Shown here one piece after another: positions 1 to 8,700 of a DNA stretch of 10,660 nt. Position 1 is the first letter of the stretch. Each line of letters opens with the position of its first letter. Location: positions 1 through 10,660 of the forward strand of contig QUTJ01031282.1 of assembly GCA_003573635.1 (NCBI GenBank), in the 5' to 3' direction. The DNA comes from Goniomonas avonlea. Its lineage: Eukaryota > Cryptophyceae > Goniomonadida > Goniomonadaceae. The notes under the pieces are model-generated. The model worked only from the letters and a program-made list of their open reading frames with translations. It did no database searches and was not told the origin of the DNA. Made by a program: the position numbers and the translations under genes.

Positions 1-1740
1 CGAGGGTGTAGCTCACGCCAACCTTGATCTCGTCCAAACCGGTCAAAACGTCAAGCTGTGCCACAAGGGTTACTGATGCGCTGGCGCCGTGGTTCGCTGG
101 CACTGGGTTTGACGGGAGCAGGGCGAAGAAGGCCAGCTCAGTCTCAATCCAACCAGTCAAAGTGTCAAGCTGGCATCCGACAACGCAAATAGGGAGTGTT
201 GTGAACATCAAGGAAAGAAGGTTGAAATGAGTTGCACACTCCGTGTAAACAGGAAACGTGAGGCAAAAGTTACCTTAGTGAGGTTGAGAGCTGTGGGACC
301 GTTGATCATAATGGAATAATTAACCACAGCCAGATCCAACCAACCGCAACGGCGGTTGCGACCGGTGGTTGTACCACGTTCGTGTCCCACCTGTTGGGTG
401 TAACTCAGCGAGACAATTGCATGGTTCGCAAGAAACACAGGTTCCACTGTCCACACGGAGCGTGTTGCATGGCGCAGACTGTCAGCGAGATCAAGAGCGC
501 ACCGTTTGTAGATGATTGCCGACGGCATCGAGGGTCTCAGTCGGGAAAGGCCCCTCGCCCACACGGGTCGTGTACGCCTTGACCACACCAATGATGGTGC
601 CCATCCTGTGGCACAACCGTTATCGTGCCGTTCATCGCGCGTTTTCAGTTTATCAATCCTGTTCCAGACGAAACATCACTGTCGCAACGCACTTGCTGGG
701 GGGGACTCCGAGACCAGTGCAGGCGCCACCGACGGTGCAGTTGGATGAGGTGACGAAAGGATAGGTGCCGAAGTCCAGATCCAGCATTGCGGCATTCGCG
801 CCCTCAACCATCACACGCTTGCCCGTCTGCGAATAGATGTAAGGAGGGGAGAAGCTGAACACCTTACCAACCTTCAAAGCATTGTTGATGTAGGCAACAG
901 TATCGCAGACGTAGGGGGCAAGGTCCTGTTGTCGGGCTCAGCCCAAACAATGGCGCAAGTGAGAACCATACCACTGCGTACTGCTTGTACCGAGCGAGCT
1001 CAGCCTCTGCGTCATACTCGAAAGAAAACCTTTTCTGCTTGCTTGCCAACGCCCTCCGATACTTCTCCTCGAAGGACTTGAAGTCTGCGAGGTCGCAGAC
1101 ACGAAGGCCGCTCCTGCGAGAAAAAACAATCAAAGGCGAAGAAAAGGAAAGAAACAAAACAAAAAAGGTTCGATGCCTGTGTACCTGTTCGCCTTGGACG
1201 AGTACGTGGGGCCAATGCCCCTCCTGGTGGTGCCGATCGCACCGCCACCAGTGGCACCCGACCTCTCAGTCTCCCGAAGCCCATCGATCAGCTGGTGGTA
1301 GTCAAAAACAAGGTGGGCACGGTTCGAGAGCTTAAGACGAGTTCCGTCAACGTTGATGCCCTGCGCGCGGGTCAGTATCCCTTGTTTTCTCCGAGGCCAC
1401 GGACCTGCTCCTTGAGAACGCGAATCTCCTCGAAAAACCCAGGCAAATGCACCACAACGCCGTTCCCAACGACGTTCACGCACGCCTCATGCACAAGGCC
1501 TGACGGCAACAGGTGGAACTTGTAGGTCTTCCCACCGGTAATAATGGTGTGGCCAGCATTGTTTCCTGTTGTGTTTGCGTCAGCCACGAATATGCATGCG
1601 AAGCACGCACCCCCTTGGCAACGGCACACAAGATCGAACTCTCCAGCAATCAGATCAACGATTTTGCCTTTGCCTTCATCACCCCACTGCTGTCCGAGCA
1701 CGCACACCACCTTGCCGTCATCCGCAACCTTCGACGCCAT
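1..1740 (-). CDS. ADSS: Adenylosuccinate synthetase, nine exons, 3' end beyond window
   Basis: Catalyses GTP-dependent joining of IMP and aspartate to adenylosuccinate, the first committed step to AMP. Exons on the minus strand: 1740-1611, 1565-1405, 1360-1185, 1113-972, 925-872, 826-693, 605-503, 390-274, 55-1; all introns are GT-AG. The joined frame gives 357 residues without a stop. Visible family motifs: QWGDEGKGK at residues 18-26 (D21 is the expected catalytic Asp), NNAGHT (H49 is the expected catalytic His), [11 protein letters not shown] around 146-156, [22 protein letters not shown] in exon 6, and [13 protein letters not shown] around 307-319. The family usually has about 430-450 residues, so roughly 80 lie off the left edge. 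The ATG at 1740 has A at -3 and G at +4; the open frame further upstream has no ATG. No transit peptide is evident, so a cytosolic enzyme is inferred. Donor choice is slightly uncertain for intron 4 (971 or 974) and intron 5 (donor gttggt, chosen because it restores the conserved alignment). Confidence 0.96.
56..169 (-). other. In-frame duplicated acceptor region in AdSS intron 8
   Basis: Intron 8 of the AdSS gene runs 273 to 56. At 151-172 it holds a near copy of the true acceptor and exon-9 start at 37-58: 19 of 22 bases match, offset exactly 114 bases. The upstream copy also has an AG (170-171) followed by CTTGAC, and the 114 bases between the two acceptors are stop-free and a multiple of three. 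Use of the upstream acceptor would add 38 residues beginning LDTLTG just before the conserved LDVLTG. The downstream acceptor gives the family-typical sequence and is taken as the main one. The upstream site has the better pyrimidine tract. Whether both are used is not visible. Confidence 0.6.
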
Positions 1741-2776
1741 CCTTGTCAGGGGACTGAGGGAAACACAAGCGACCCGATAGGACGCCGGAATCACGGAACA
1801 GATCTACGAATAGTTGTAATGAAGATTGGACGCTGCTTGCTTTGTAGTCCACCTTAGCTGAATTCGACTCATGAGTTGCACTCGTAGTCTTCAAGTAGCA
1901 AAGTATTATTTCGGAGTTCGCAAAAAAAAATGCGAGACGAGAGACGCGTACCGGTAGACGACCGTTAGCATGAAGAGGGGTCTCAACGGTGCCGGTCTCG
2001 AAATGTACACAGTCAAAGTTGTCTCTCCTTGTCGTGAAGGAACAGCATATCCGGATGTTCTGGCCCTTCTGGGACGTTCTCATGAAACCCGGTGAAGATG
2101 AGATGCAGTTCCTAGGTATTTTAAGATCTCTCTCTCTCTCTCTGAGACTCATGAGAGAACCGAGCTTGTACTTGTGGTGAAAGGTCGGTCAACTTGCGCG
2201 CTTGAGCCGCGCCAAATTCAAGTCGCCCGCACGCCAAGGGTCAGACTTGGTGACACAAGACTGACCGTGACCGCTCCCAAAACAACACTTCGCGCTTCGG
2301 ACGGCAAAAATACAACCCGTTACCCTATCTGGTTCCGACGATCACAGAAGGCTCAGATCGCCAGTCAGGTGATTGGTGGGGAACGCTGGAAGCGGCTCAA
2401 CCACACACCGATTTTCAAACACACAAATTCGCAGTGATGGACGCTCTCGGAGAATCGGCAAGGCCAGCGTTTGATGTCGCAGACCGGCAGTGACCTGTGG
2501 AGAAAACCGATGCGCCGGTTGGGTTCGCTGAAAAATTATCCAAGGGGGCGAGACGGCAAAAACCGAGTCTATCCGTCCCCGCATAAGTGAAAATCAGCAA
2601 GTGCCCCGGTGCTGGAATGTTCCTGGGCAACGACAGCCACAGGCCTCGAACTGGATGAAAGGATTTTCGGTAATACAGCCAACCCACTTTGACCTTGACG
2701 CGGCTTTGAGATTCTCTGGCGGGGAAATAGTTTCGGCGGGGGTCAGATCCAAGTCTGTTTTGGGTTTTTGGACAAC
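1741..2776. promoter_or_regulatory. Divergent intergenic region between AdSS and the 299-aa gene
   Basis: About 1 kb lies between two outward-facing start codons, so it should hold both promoters and 5' untranslated regions. No clear TATA box or conserved protein-coding segment was found. Contents: a run of nine A at about 1921-1929, a CT microsatellite at 2127-2143, two copies of the palindrome-bearing gactcatgag near 1864 and 2146, and one gcgccaaa (2209-2216), which fits the E2F/DP consensus but could be chance. Open frames here look random. Confidence 0.5.
2127..2143. repeat. CT dinucleotide microsatellite
   Basis: Seventeen bases of alternating T and C lie in the divergent intergenic region. 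On the AdSS strand this is a GA run in the presumed promoter or 5' untranslated region. Confidence 0.85.
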
Positions 2777-3676
2777 ATGGCGACCAAGGGAATGTTGATG
2801 CTGTGGAACGACCAGCGCGAGGACAAAGTGGAGACCGAGAAGGACAATATTGGTTTCAGCACTCTTTCCTCGTCTGCATGCTCTGCACAGGCCACACCTC
2901 CTTCGAACTTCCTCGATCGATTGAGTTCCAAGGAACCGGCCAAGGCTCAACCGACGGAGTGTTATGACGACGTAACGAGCGCGCTGCAGCTCCTTCGGCT
3001 CCCTCCACCCCACTCGCCTGCCAGCCCGGCATCGTCCGACCCAGATTCCTCAGTGCTCACCCAGCTCTCGTTGGGACCCAGCACCGCCTTCCATCCGATC
3101 TCGCCAAGCGCCCGCTCGACCTCATCTTTGAGTTGCCGGGACGAGTCACCCTCCGGCTCTGAGGCCTCCGAGGTCCCACGGAGCGCACCAAGAACCAGTG
3201 TTCGTGTGAGCGCGCGGGTTCAGGCTCGTGGGGGCAGCGCCAGATGGACTCACAAGGGGCAGCTCTTCAAGGAGTCCAGCGCCGAGGAGGCGAAGCGCGA
3301 CGAGGCGCCTCGCCGATTCCGTCGAGTGTCGGAGAGCGATGCTCCCTCTTCCGACGAGATGGATGCCTTGTTGGGGGCCAAGGCTCTGCTCTCTCTCCTC
3401 TCTGCTGTCGACGACGATTGCGCTGAGGTCGAAGCGAAGCCCGCGACATCGGACCGGCCGGCGAAGCAGCGACGGACAGCTGCAAGCTGCTCTGGTTCTG
3501 AATCTTCCAGCGTGCGAAGCGAGGCGGAGGATGATTACTCCCCTGGGAATATTCGCAAGTACATTCGCACCTACATGATGGCGAACGCCTTGATGCTGTG
3601 GGAGAGCCAGCGATATGTCCGACGAGTTCCTTTCAAGAGGGTTTACCCTCCTCGCCCCGTCGCAGTCTCAGCTTGA
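2777..3676 (+). CDS. Uncharacterised serine-rich, mostly disordered protein
   Basis: A single uninterrupted frame of 299 residues. The start chosen is the ATG at 2777 (aacATGG, A at -3, G at +4); the codon three before it is TTG, not a start. No family is recognised. Visible features: a stretch rich in Ser and Pro around 75-130, a basic Ser/Arg segment around 135-190, a helical Leu-rich segment ALLGAKALLSLLSAVDDD near 200, a basic cluster RPAKQRR near 230 that could be a nuclear signal, an acidic patch EAEDDYSPG, and an Arg/Tyr-rich tail. The motif LMLWxxQR occurs at residue 7 and again at residue 272, so both ends resemble each other. Coding status rests on length, start context and a frame free of stops; no introns were needed, unlike the three neighbours. 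A nuclear regulatory protein is possible but is only a guess. Confidence 0.7.
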   Translation: MATKGMLMLWNDQREDKVETEKDNIGFSTLSSSACSAQATPPSNFLDRLSSKEPAKAQPTECYDDVTSALQLLRLPPPHSPASPASSDPDSSVLTQLSLGPSTAFHPISPSARSTSSLSCRDESPSGSEASEVPRSAPRTSVRVSARVQARGGSARWTHKGQLFKESSAEEAKRDEAPRRFRRVSESDAPSSDEMDALLGAKALLSLLSAVDDDCAEVEAKPATSDRPAKQRRTAASCSGSESSSVRSEAEDDYSPGNIRKYIRTYMMANALMLWESQRYVRRVPFKRVYPPRPVAVSA

Positions 3677-4207
3677 AGCATCGCGGGCTACTTGTTTTAA
3701 GCTCGCTTTCGGATTGCTTCGAATATTTTTGTTTCCTGAACGGAAATTATTTTATTTCGTCCGAATGGCGGCTGCTGTCGCCATACTTGCTCGGACACTC
3801 TAATATCGTAATGATTCCAGTTGCGGATCTTCTTCCCGCACTCGACCTGGGCCTGCTGCTGCTCCGCTGTAAATATAGGCCGTCATCGAACTTCCAATCT
3901 CATTTTCCTGCTCACCAGCAGTGTACAATCATGTATAAAACCAGTTCATTGGACTTCTCTCGCCCAATGTTATGTGATGCTTTTGCAAATTGACTGCTGT
4001 CCTCCTCATGCCTTTCAGTTGTCGAAATCCTTGGCATGATTATGCTGTTTCAGACGGTCCGTTCGTCGAAAATCAGGCGAGGATCTGGTCTGAATTTAGA
4101 TTGCAGAAACAGCATATTTCGCGAATGACTGCTGTCCTCGTGCCGTTCAGCTCTAGACCTTGTTTCGGATGATTTCGCAGATTGAGTAGTTGTAAATACA
4201 TATATTG
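3677..4207. other. Convergent intergenic region, 3' untranslated regions
   Basis: The 531 bases lie between two converging stop codons and should hold both 3' untranslated regions and polyadenylation sites. No AATAAA was seen. TGTAAA occurs at about 3869 and 4191 on the plus strand; TGTAA is the poly(A) signal in green algae, but two chance hits prove little. Repeats: tgactgctgtcctc at 3991-4004 and 4126-4139 (135 bases apart, with similar flanks), and an 11-base inverted pair at 4041-4051 and 4106-4116. No gene is supported. Confidence 0.5.
4041..4116. repeat. Inverted repeat, 11-bp arms
   Basis: The arm tatgctgtttc at 4041-4051 is the exact reverse complement of gaaacagcata at 4106-4116, with a 54-base loop. 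It lies in the shared 3' region of two convergent genes. It could be a 3'-end hairpin, a small miniature-transposon remnant or chance. Confidence 0.4.
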
Positions 4208-5630
4208 TCAACCCGGACCACGCTCACCACCGGGCAACGGTGCGGTCTGTACACGGTCAACAAATCTTTTGATGGTCTCGTAATAGCCCCGGCTGAGACA
4301 GGTGCTATTGTGCTTGCCCTGCGTTGGGTATTATGTTGTTGCCCTGTCAACAAAGAGGAAAATGGGAATTTCAAGTATTGGTCATTTCAAGGTTGACGGT
4401 TTCCTTCCCCTCACAGGACACTGACCTTGGGAAACGCCGCCAACTCCTTTCCATCGCATTTCACAGCTGCGCGATACAACCTGCACTTGAGGATTAAGCG
4501 AAAGATCGTTGTGAGAACAGAAAGGTGAACAAATCAAGCCATATCGGGACAATTTCACACCGGGTCATCATTGAGCAGGGCACAATCTCGTCGGCCCGCC
4601 CTGACAGGAACAGAATTGGCTTGTATATGGAGCCGATGAGCGCTTCACTGCAACAGAGACACGGTCAAACAAAACCTCCTGTCAACTCAAAATTCACCTG
4701 TGCCACTTATTTGTGGTCATACGTGTGATAGTGGAGCTGAAAGCAGGAGAGAGCTGATGAACAAGCTCGTCCATGCTGGTGAAGGTATTCTCGATCACCA
4801 AGGCCCGCACCTAAGATGAGTCAGTAACCTCTCTCGACGGCGCGCCGACACACCCCGGATTGCCTCTTGGCAGCTAAGGCAACCGCGACCGCACCCCCAA
4901 GAGATCGTCCAAATAAAATAATTTTGTCAGGATCAATAACGTCTCGCCGAGAGTGAGCGTAGTCCAGCGCCGCCTGAGACTCAGTCAGGAACTGGGAGAA
5001 ACACACTATGTATCGCGCACCTCGGCATCCATAAGGAGGCCTTCTTGTGATGGGGATCCATGGCTTAGCCCATAGCTGCAGCAAGTCAGCGCGCGAAACA
5101 CCAGAGCAAACCTACCCTCGATAATCGAGCAACAAAATATTGGCCTTGACCTTCTGGAACATACCCAGCGCATCGTACAGCATATGACTAATGTTACAAG
5201 CGTTTCCGTGAAAATGGATGATTGTCGCGCAGGATTTTGGGTCTTTTGGGCGTTTGATCAGCCAGCCGTGGATAGTCTTGCGATCAGCAGTGACCAGCTC
5301 GACATCCTCGTAACTTGGCATATAGAAGTCCTTTGGAGTCTTGGCGAGAGTGCGATTGGCAGGACTCGCGTACACCACCTGGAGAGACATTGAGCACGCA
5401 CACTGACAAACAAACGAGACGACCTTATTTTCAAAGGCCGACGTCAAGAGGCTCAGAAAAGAAGTTTTGGCAGCATGGTACACCGGCTGTGCTTTGGATT
5501 GTGGTACAGCTACAACGTCCCTCTCCTGCTCCTCAGGGGTAGTTGAGAGGGAGCTCAGGCAGCTCCAGTACAACCCCAACGAGGAGTTCATCGCTGCTTT
5601 GCCTTTTCGCAAAACAAAGCCAGGGGTCAT
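4208..5630 (-). CDS. Alpha/beta hydrolase, ABHD13/Bem46 family, complete
   Basis: Eight exons on the minus strand: 5630-5424, 5378-5116, 5075-5021, 4973-4854, 4810-4698, 4647-4561, 4480-4426, 4318-4208. Seven GT-AG introns of 45, 40, 47, 43, 50, 80 and 107 nt. The product has 336 residues, close to human ABHD13. Motifs: HFHGNACN (oxyanion region), LLDYRGYG, nucleophile elbow FGRSLGG (S199), IENTF, acid strand LFLSGRADEIVP (D272) and the catalytic His in GKHNSTC (H303), then GYYETIKRF. The full Ser-Asp-His triad supports an active serine hydrolase; the substrate is unknown for this family, with membrane lipids or acyl-proteins often proposed. The start is the ATG at 5630 (A at -3); an in-frame ATG at 5591 is an alternative. 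Unlike ABHD13, the first 69 residues show no strong membrane anchor, so the N-terminus or location may differ. The gene is divergent from the HEAT gene, with 95 bp between their start codons. Confidence 0.95.
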
Positions 5631-5725
5631 CTTGACACTGAGATATGTGTACGAAGGCTCTGAGTAGGAGGCGCCTCATAAGCAACATTTTAAAAAAAGT
5701 GACTGTGGGCTGAGAGCTCGCACCA
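5631..5725. promoter_or_regulatory. Compact divergent promoter gap between hydrolase and HEAT genes
   Basis: Only 95 bases separate the two outward-facing start codons, so both core promoters and leaders must fit here or extend into the coding regions. A T/A-rich block (ttttaaaaaaa, about 5689-5699) is the only notable element. If either gene has an upstream untranslated exon, the promoter lies elsewhere. Confidence 0.5.
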
Positions 5726-8700
5726 ATGCAAGCAATCTTGTCTCGCCTCGGACATGCCGAGGCACATGTTCGACGTGACGCTGTGGCGGCCCTTCAGCAT
5801 CTTTCCGAGAAGGGCGACGAGTTAGCTCTTTCAGCGATGATGCCTCTTCTTTCCGACCCAGATGCTCATGTGCGGGAGGCAGTGGCTGCCACCGTGCGCG
5901 TTGTGGCAAAAAAGGGGGACCAGAGGGCGCTGGACGCGATTCTCCCATTGGTTAATGATTCCCACGCTGGGGTACGTGTGCAGGCAATTGTTGCTGTGAG
6001 AGAACTGGCTGTCCGTGGTGACGCCAAGGCTGTGGAAGCTGTGGCGAATAGATTAGAACCTGAGGAAGACCCCGACTCCACCGTGCGCCAGCAGGCAGTC
6101 CAAGCCTTGAAGGCAATCGCAAATAGAGGGTGTGACCGCTCTATATCAGCTGTGGCATCTCGGCTTGAGGATCAGGACTCTGTCAGTCGGCGTGTGGCCA
6201 TCGTGGCTCTGTCTTCACTGGCGGAAAAGGGCGACGTCCATGTGATCAACATGGTGCTTCCGTGGCTGGAAGACGAGAGCCACAAGATCCGTAGAAAGGC
6301 GTTTGACACTTTAGCGGTTCTTGCTCTCAAAGGTGACCCTCAGTCTCTCTCGGCGGCCATCAAAGGCCTTCAGGACTCGAACCACAAGGTAGCAACTTCA
6401 GCAAGTTATGTGATTGGGACGGTGGCTCTCCAAGGCGACGAGACAGTGTTAGTAGCCCTGCGGAAGGCATTGACCCATGAGCATAAGCAAGTTCGTGTGG
6501 CGGCAGTTGCAGCTCTGGGTCTGGTTGCGGTTCCCGGAGATCGTGAGTCCACCGACGCAGTCGCATCGCTTCTCGAAGATGTGTCGGAGAACACACGCAT
6601 CGAAGCAACATCTGCCCTCCAGGCCCTCGCCCGTCCTGGAAAGGGAAACAGACGGGTGGTAAAATCGCTTGTGGGTCGCATCCAGCACCAGGACCCGATG
6701 GTCCGTCAGGCGATTGTCGGAGCTCTTGGCTCAATCGCTGAAAGGGGCAATGATGTTGCGACCACAGCCCTCGAGTCGGTTCTAGAGACCGACACTGACG
6801 CTGACGTCTGGTGGATGGCTGTGCAAGTACGATTCTCTTGCTCTGTGCGAGTGCTCAAAGTTCTTGGCAGGCACTAATGGGGTTGACCACACCGGAGGAA
6901 GGGCGGTTATCCAACACGGTTGCTCGTCGCCTCAATGACCCTGCTGTGACGATGCGTCGCCTGGCTGTCTCTGCGCTCAAAGAGCTCGCTGAACAAGTTC
7001 GTGCTTTTCCTTGCTGTCAAACTGTTTTGGCTTATCTCGTCCTGTCTACTTGCAACGCCGGACCGGAACATCCCAGAGAGACATCCCACAAACCTCTCCT
7101 ACCGGGTCTGTGACGTCACCTCACACGCTGCGCAGGGATGTAAAAACTCAGCGTTTGCGCTCACTGAGATGGCCGTTGCGCATCTGGAGGACTCAGACAG
7201 TTTTGTAAGGTGCGAACTGGATTTGGCACTGATGATCGGTGGGGATTGAGCGAACAGTCCCAAACATATCCCTACTGTAACTTGATATTGTTTGGCATCC
7301 AGGGGGGTCGACTTGGGTCACAGAACGGCACAATCATGAAAGAGGGGCGGGAACACCGCGAAATTGGTTGCTGTTAGCTGGAGGCTTAAACGCACCCGAA
7401 CCTGTGTGACAGCTGGTGGCAGGTATGAGGCGCTGCAGTCCCTGAGCGACCTCGGGCGGATTGGGGGGGCCGCGTGGACTGCTGCGAGGGCGCAGATGAC
7501 TCGCGTTGTGGTCGCTGTTGCCTCTCGACTGGGTGACGACGATGCCGAGGTGAGGCAGGATCGTGGGTTCCTGGGCCCAACACAGCGTGTTGAATTGGAG
7601 AGAGGGAGAGGGCGGGGGGGAGGAAGAAGGGGGAGAGGACGTAGGGAGAGAAGGGTGATCCCAGTCGCTCAGGGCTTACAGAGCTGCACTGGTCACGTCG
7701 CTGTCGTGTGGCAGGCTTGGACCATCATCAACAGACTTCTTTGTGACTTCCGGATTTTGACTGCGCTGAACAGGTTCGGGAGGCCGCGATTGCGACGATG
7801 TGTATGTGGTCCAAGGGTGATTGGACCGGTGACTGCAGCCCCGCTACCGGTGCCGCGGTCAGTGCCGAGTGTATGGCAGAAGCTGTGAAGCGCCTCGCGG
7901 ACGCGCGACCTGAGGTCAGTTGCTTGCTTCGTGTCTGTGGTGTGCGGCGTGTGAGTGTGTTGTCTAGCGTGTGTGGGTGTCCGTGTCCGTGTGACATCGC
8001 GACGTGAGGCCAGTTGCTTCGTGTCTGTGGTGGTGTGCGTCTTGTGATTGGGTGTGAGTGCGTGCGTCGCCTGTTCTGTCGCGTGTGGGTGCCCGTGTCC
8101 GTGTGGCATCGTCCATATTTGTCAGGGCACGCGCACTTCTCGCTGTGTCGTGTGCGTATGTACGTGCGGCTGTTCTGTGTTGCTCGAAGGTCGGGCTGGG
8201 GTCGACTGCGTGCACAAGGTCGAACATCGGTGAGGATTGCTGACACTGACGGCAGATTCGCGTTGTGGCTCTGGGTGCCATCGAGAGTCTGTTGCCTCTA
8301 ACCGACGCCAAGATCGATCTCGCACCTTTGTTAAAAGGTCTTGCGGACCCTGACCCCGACGTACGAGCTGCGGGTCTATCGGCTGCTGGCGTGGCCATCA
8401 AGGGATTGACTGATTCGGCTGATGTGAGCGTGATCCGAGACCAGATTGTGACCCTTCTGGCCTCTGATCCCGCGACTGAGGTGGGTTGCTTTCTGTGATT
8501 TCGCATGCCCTGCGCACGCGTACGCACTCGCATAGGGTACAAGCAGAGACAGTCCGCGGCTGCGTCGTCCTTGTACTGACACGCAGATGACTCATCCCCA
8601 TCATAGCTCCAGCCGATCAGTTTTTCCGTTTCTAAATCAGCTGCTGCAGGTGCGGTGTGCTGCACTAGACGCTCTCGCCGCATCGACAGAGGCCAACGAT

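Noticed and set aside
926-974. AdSS intron 4 donor at gtggta (974)
   Set aside because: It also keeps frame but removes one residue from the conserved spacing; gtatgg (971) fits the family better. The two cannot be told apart with certainty.
1741-1794. N-terminal extension of AdSS that could be a targeting peptide
   Set aside because: The upstream frame is open but begins with GTG, not ATG. The ATG at 1740 has a strong context and fits the family start.
2594-3013. 139-residue minus-strand frame overlapping the start of the 299-aa gene
   Set aside because: It has a random-looking composition and lies antisense to a better-supported frame; no motif was recognised.
4153-4374. Frame reading GQQHNT as the catalytic-His region of the hydrolase
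   Set aside because: Splicing to the AG at 4319-4320 gives GKHNSTC followed by GYYETIKRF and a stop, a far better family match in the correct phase.
4974-5020. Shorter hydrolase intron with acceptor after tctcccag (29 nt) or ctgactgag (41 nt)
   Set aside because: All keep frame, but only the 47-nt version gives the family-typical DAEAALDY without extra residues.
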